From: Burkholderiales bacterium
Lineage (GTDB): Bacteria > Pseudomonadota > Gammaproteobacteria > Burkholderiales > SG8-39
DNA: 64,000 nucleotides
Direction of reading: 5' to 3'
Assembly: GCA_014860445.1 (NCBI GenBank)
Contig: JACZJT010000052.1
Coordinates: forward strand, 62,001-126,000
The first letter of the stretch is position 1; every line of letters starts with the position of its first letter. A model generated the notes under the pieces. The model did not search any database. It saw nothing but the letters and a program-made list of their open reading frames with translations, and was not told the DNA's origin. A program made the translations under genes and the position numbers. Positions 60,844 to 64,000 of the stretch are shown piece after piece.

Positions 60844-61647
60844 TCAGCGTTTTCTCCACTTCGGCGACCGCTTTTCAATGAATGCGCCCACACCCTCCGC
60901 CGCATCCTCGCCCAGCATGTTATCGGTGATCGCAACGCTGGCGATGCGATACGCGTTGGTGAGTCGCGATTCAATCTGCTCGTAAAACAGTTTCTTTCCC
61001 GCAGCGCAAACAGTCGGCGGTTTTTCAATGATGGTTTTGCACAGGAGCGCAATTTCCTCATCCAGTCGATTCGGCGGAACCACCCGGTTCACCAATCCCC
61101 AGGCCAGCGCCGTAGACGCGTCGATAAATTCGCCCGTGAACAGCATCTCGAAAGCGCGTTTGCGCGACACGTTGCGTGAAACCGGAACCCCGGGCGTGGC
61201 GCAAAACAGGCCGAAGTTGATGCCCGAAGTCGCGAAGCGTGCCTCGGTGGACGCGACCGCCATGTCACAGGCGGCCACCATCTGACAGCCCGCGGCCGTG
61301 GCGATGCCGTGTACGCGCGCGATCACCGGCTGCGGCATCGCCTGTATCTGCATCATCACTCGCGAGCAATGCGCAAACAGATCGCCGATGAACTCCTGGG
61401 TCCGGTTTGCCATCATCTCCTTGAGGTCGTGCCCGCCGCTGAATGCAGTGCCCGATCCCGCGATGACGACGACGCGAACGTCGTTGTCGGCTGCCAGTTC
61501 GGTCAGCGCCGCATCCAGTTCATCGAGCATCTGGGCAGATATCGCGTTGAATTGTTTCGGCCGATTCAAAGTAAGCGTCGCAACCCCGTTCTGTTCCTGC
61601 TTCAGGACGCACGCCGCCTTCGTTACCTCCTTGTGTGGTGCATTCAT
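60844..61647 (-). CDS. Enoyl-CoA hydratase/isomerase family protein (ECHDC3-like)
   Basis: 267 residues: CVLKQEQNGVATLTLNRPKQFNAISAQMLDELDAALTELA, oxyanion loop SGGHDLKEMMANRT and GIATAAGCQMVAACDMAVASTEARFATSGINFGLFCATPGVPVSRNVSRKRAFEMLFTGEFIDA. This is the ECHDC3 subgroup. Both catalytic glutamates of classical crotonases (CELA and PEIL) are replaced (CQMV and SGIN), so hydration is doubtful. Cotranscribed with the ligase upstream (25-bp gap). Confidence 0.88.
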   Translation of the reverse strand: MNAPHKEVTKAACVLKQEQNGVATLTLNRPKQFNAISAQMLDELDAALTELAADNDVRVVVIAGSGTAFSGGHDLKEMMANRTQEFIGDLFAHCSRVMMQIQAMPQPVIARVHGIATAAGCQMVAACDMAVASTEARFATSGINFGLFCATPGVPVSRNVSRKRAFEMLFTGEFIDASTALAWGLVNRVVPPNRLDEEIALLCKTIIEKPPTVCAAGKKLFYEQIESRLTNAYRIASVAITDNMLGEDAAEGVGAFIEKRSPKWRKR

Positions 61648-61672
61648 CGTTGCTCTCCTTTAAGGGCACTGC

Positions 61673-63316
61673 CTATTTGATCGCCTGTGCCGATTTCGCG
61701 CGCTCGCGCAGTACAAACTTCTGAATCTTGCCGGTCGAGGTCTTGGGCAATTCACCGAAGACCACTGCGCGCGGCACCTTGAAGCGGGCCAGGTGTTTGC
61801 GGCAATGCGCGATGATTTCTTCCGCCGTCACCTCGGCACCCGCCTTGAGTTCGACAAAGACGCAGGGGGTCTCGCCCCATTTCGGATCGGGCTGCGCCAC
61901 CGCCGCCGCGGCGAGCACCGCCGGATGGCGGTACAGCGCTTCCTCGACTTCGAGCGAGGATATGTTTTCGCCGCCTGAAATGATGACGTCCTTGGATCGG
62001 TCCTTGATTTTAATATAACCGTCGGGCTGCATTACCGCGAGGTCGCCCGAATGAAACCAGCCGCCCGCGAAGGCTTCCGTCGTCGCCTTTGGATTTTTCA
62101 GATAGCCCTTCATGGTGATATTGCCGCGAAACATGATTTCGCCCATGGTCTCACCGTCCGCGGGCACCGGCTGCATCGTTTCTCCGTCCATCACCGCGAG
62201 GCCGTCCTCCATCAGATAGCGCACGCCCTGGCGGCCGTTGCGCTCGGCGCGTTTGCCGACATCCAGCGCATTCCACTCATCGTGTTTCGCGCACACCGTC
62301 GCCGGCCCGTAGGTTTCGGTAAGGCCGTAGACGTGCACCAGGTCGAAACCGATCTGTTCCATGCCCTCTATCATCGCCGCCGGCGGCGCCGCGCCCGCCA
62401 CCATGGCAGACACTTTGTGCGTGATGCCTTCGCGCAGCTTCGCGTCCGCATTGATCAGCGCACTGTGCACGATGGGCGCACCGCAGTAATGCGTGACGCC
62501 ATGTTTCTTGATCAGCCCGAAGATCAGCACCGGATCGACCTTGCGCAAGCATACGTTGACGCCGGCATTCGCGGCCATGGTCCAGGGAAAACACCAGCCG
62601 TTGCAATGAAACATCGGCAGCGTCCACAGATACACCGCATGCTGCGGCATGCCCCAGGTGACGATATTGCACACGGCGTTCAGATAGGCGCCGCGATGGT
62701 GATACACCACGCCCTTGGGGTTCCCGGTTGTGCCGGAGGTGTAATTGAGCGATATCGCATTCCACTCGTCGGCCGGCGGCTGCCAGGCGTAGTCGGGGTC
62801 GCCTCCGGAGAGAAATGCCTCGTAGTCCTTTTCTCCCAGGCGCTCGCCCGCGCCCGTATATTCCGAATCGTCGATGTCGATGACCAGCGGACGCTGCTCC
62901 ATTTTCGCCAGTGCCTGCGCGACTGTCGCTGAGAACTCGCGGTCGGCGATCAGCACTTTCGCCCCGCCGTGATTCAGCATGAACGCAATCGCCTCCGCAT
63001 CGAGACGGGTGTTCAGCGTGTTGAGCACCGCACCCAGCATGGGGACACCGAAGTGGCACTCATACATTTCCGGCGTGTTGGACCCCATCACCGCGACCGT
63101 ATCGCCGATGCCTATGCCGCGCGCCGCCAGCGCCGAAGCCAGGCGGCGGCTGCGCGCATAGGTCTCTTTCCAGGTGTAACGCCTTGCGCCATGCACCACA
63201 GCGATCCGTTCCGGATAAACATAAGCCGCGCGCTCGATAAAACTGAGCGGCGTCAACGGAGCGTAATTGGCGGGGCTGCGGTCCAGGTCGGTTTCGAAGG
63301 CGTTGGCGTGGTCCAT
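61673..63316 (-). CDS. Acyl-CoA synthetase (AMP-forming)
   Basis: 547 residues from MDHANAFETDLDRSPANYAPLTPLSFIERAAYVYPERIAVVHG. Motifs: ISLNYTSGTTGNPKGVVYHHRG (P-loop), YGLTETYGPATVC, WFHSGDLAVMQPDGYIKIKDRSKDVIISGGENIS and LPKTSTGKIQKFVLRERAK with the catalytic lysine. It activates a carboxylic acid with ATP and CoA, feeding this catabolic cluster. An ATG at 63337 adds seven residues and cannot be excluded. Confidence 0.93.
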   Translation of the reverse strand: MDHANAFETDLDRSPANYAPLTPLSFIERAAYVYPERIAVVHGARRYTWKETYARSRRLASALAARGIGIGDTVAVMGSNTPEMYECHFGVPMLGAVLNTLNTRLDAEAIAFMLNHGGAKVLIADREFSATVAQALAKMEQRPLVIDIDDSEYTGAGERLGEKDYEAFLSGGDPDYAWQPPADEWNAISLNYTSGTTGNPKGVVYHHRGAYLNAVCNIVTWGMPQHAVYLWTLPMFHCNGWCFPWTMAANAGVNVCLRKVDPVLIFGLIKKHGVTHYCGAPIVHSALINADAKLREGITHKVSAMVAGAAPPAAMIEGMEQIGFDLVHVYGLTETYGPATVCAKHDEWNALDVGKRAERNGRQGVRYLMEDGLAVMDGETMQPVPADGETMGEIMFRGNITMKGYLKNPKATTEAFAGGWFHSGDLAVMQPDGYIKIKDRSKDVIISGGENISSLEVEEALYRHPAVLAAAAVAQPDPKWGETPCVFVELKAGAEVTAEEIIAHCRKHLARFKVPRAVVFGELPKTSTGKIQKFVLRERAKSAQAIK

Positions 63317-63337
63317 GGGGTCCCAAAGGCGGTGCAT

Positions 63338-63673
63338 GAGCTGCGGATCAATCTACCACAACTCCAGCCTGAGCTATACAACGCGCCTCCCCCGACGCAC
63401 AAGCGCTGCGCTCTTTCTCGTTTCGTTAAATTGCTATTTTTGATAATCGCATTGGCGCGTAAGCGGCTCCGAATCTACCATCCGTGAAACTAATCCTGAA
63501 CAATTAGTCTCGCTCGCCGGGCTCCAGGAGGGGCACAAGCACGCAAGTGCGGCATTTGTGCAGGCAACACGCGGTCCATGTTTACCGACCGCCTGATGCT
63601 CGGTGGGTGGTTCAGAACGAAGCGAAGCGGCCACACGAGGAACCAACGGCCAAACCGCTTGAGACTGCCGCGT
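63338..63673. other. Intergenic stretch, no gene seen
   Basis: 336 bp without a convincing reading frame. The only structure noticed is ACTAAT-N8-ATTAGT around 63488-63507, a short inverted repeat. Small ORFs on both strands have no recognisable family. Confidence 0.4.
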
Positions 63674-64000
63674 TCAACTCCCATCAATAAGCGCGACGAG
63701 TTCGTCCAGTTGCGAAATCACGTAGCTGGGCGGGATATCGGCGAAGGCGGTCTCATCACACTCCCCTCCCCGGATGATAGCTACCTGCATGCCGGCGGCC
63801 CGCGCGCCGAGTACGTCGGCTCGACTGTCGCCAACGAACAGCGCGTCGCCGGCCTTGATGCGCCAGTCCGAAAGCACGCGCATTATTCCCTCCGCGTTGG
63901 GCTTCATGTACGTCACCTCGTCGCGGGTTACGACCGGGGATAGACAGCGGGCGAAATCGAAACGGTTTAGCGCTTTGGTGAGCGCATTGCGCCCCACGTT
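63674..64000 (-). CDS. HAD-family phosphatase, 5' part cut by window end
   Basis: Reads from the window end to a stop at 63674. The visible part RDEVTYMKPNAEGIMRVLSDWRIKAGDALFVGDSRADVLGARAAGMQVAIIRGGECDETAF has HAD motifs III (K in MKPNAEG) and IV (VGDSRADVLGA). This is the phosphoglycolate-phosphatase/Gph-like group. The DxDxT motif I lies outside the window. The frame is open to the window edge, so the start is beyond 64000. Confidence 0.88.
   Translation of the reverse strand, partial: NVGRNALTKALNRFDFARCLSPVVTRDEVTYMKPNAEGIMRVLSDWRIKAGDALFVGDSRADVLGARAAGMQVAIIRGGECDETAFADIPPSYVISQLDELVALIDGS

Overview
The window looks like a stretch of chromosome from a GC-rich betaproteobacterium that can respire at low oxygen. 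This rests on gene content: a complete ccoNOQP cbb3-oxidase operon with ccoG and fixH, an FNR regulator divergent from hemN with perfect FNR boxes, a DUF3460-type small protein, and a large acyl-CoA catabolic repertoire. It is a family-level inference from protein resemblance; no search was possible.

Region by region. (1) 1-5.3 kb, minus strand: an envelope operon running methyltransferase, RND/MMPL exporter, LolA-like protein, outer-membrane beta-barrel, second methyltransferase (cut by the window start). (2) 5.4-12.9 kb: a sulfur/redox group with a membrane-anchored pentahaem cytochrome, a DsrE-like protein, a TVP38-rhodanese fusion, a fatty-acid hydroxylase-like protein, a divergent ArsR-rhodanese fusion with a clear operator, and a polyferredoxin-GltD fusion coupled to a tiny membrane peptide. 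A methyltransferase closely similar to the one at the left edge ends this group. (3) 13.3-14.4 kb: an intact-looking IS630-family element whose transposase needs a -1 frameshift. (4) 14.4-25.3 kb: a prophage remnant or early-module-only element with repressors, replication genes, RusA, YqaJ exonuclease, RecT and a large serine recombinase abutting tRNA-Glu. No capsid, tail or lysis genes are visible. (5) 25.3-28.7 kb: three tRNAs (Glu, Ala, Val), gltX, an encapsulin-type ferritin-like protein, a VF530-type protein and a histidine phosphatase. (6) 28.8-38.9 kb: the microaerobic block with two universal stress proteins, a TauE/UreH-like membrane protein, hemN/fnr, fixH, ccoG and ccoPQON. (7) 39-63.3 kb: acyl-CoA catabolism with Nudix-MBL fusion, aldehyde dehydrogenase, MFS transporter, acyl-CoA dehydrogenases, class III CoA-transferases, IclR regulator, carboxyltransferase, ETF, SDRs, MaoC hydratase, enoyl-CoA hydratase-like protein and acyl-CoA ligase. 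A partial HAD phosphatase closes the window.

The most informative new structure is regulatory. In the phage element one 13-bp palindrome (AAACACGGTGTTT and relatives) lies between the -35 and -10 boxes of three different promoters, which points to one repressor controlling both early operons and the recombinase. In the catabolic region an 18-bp motif (TTTTCACAT-N5-GAAAA type) occurs twice at the iclR start and once upstream of the operon at 54.2 kb, so one IclR protein may control both operons. Two identical FNR boxes (TTGATGTGGATCAA) mark the fnr/hemN and ccoN promoters.
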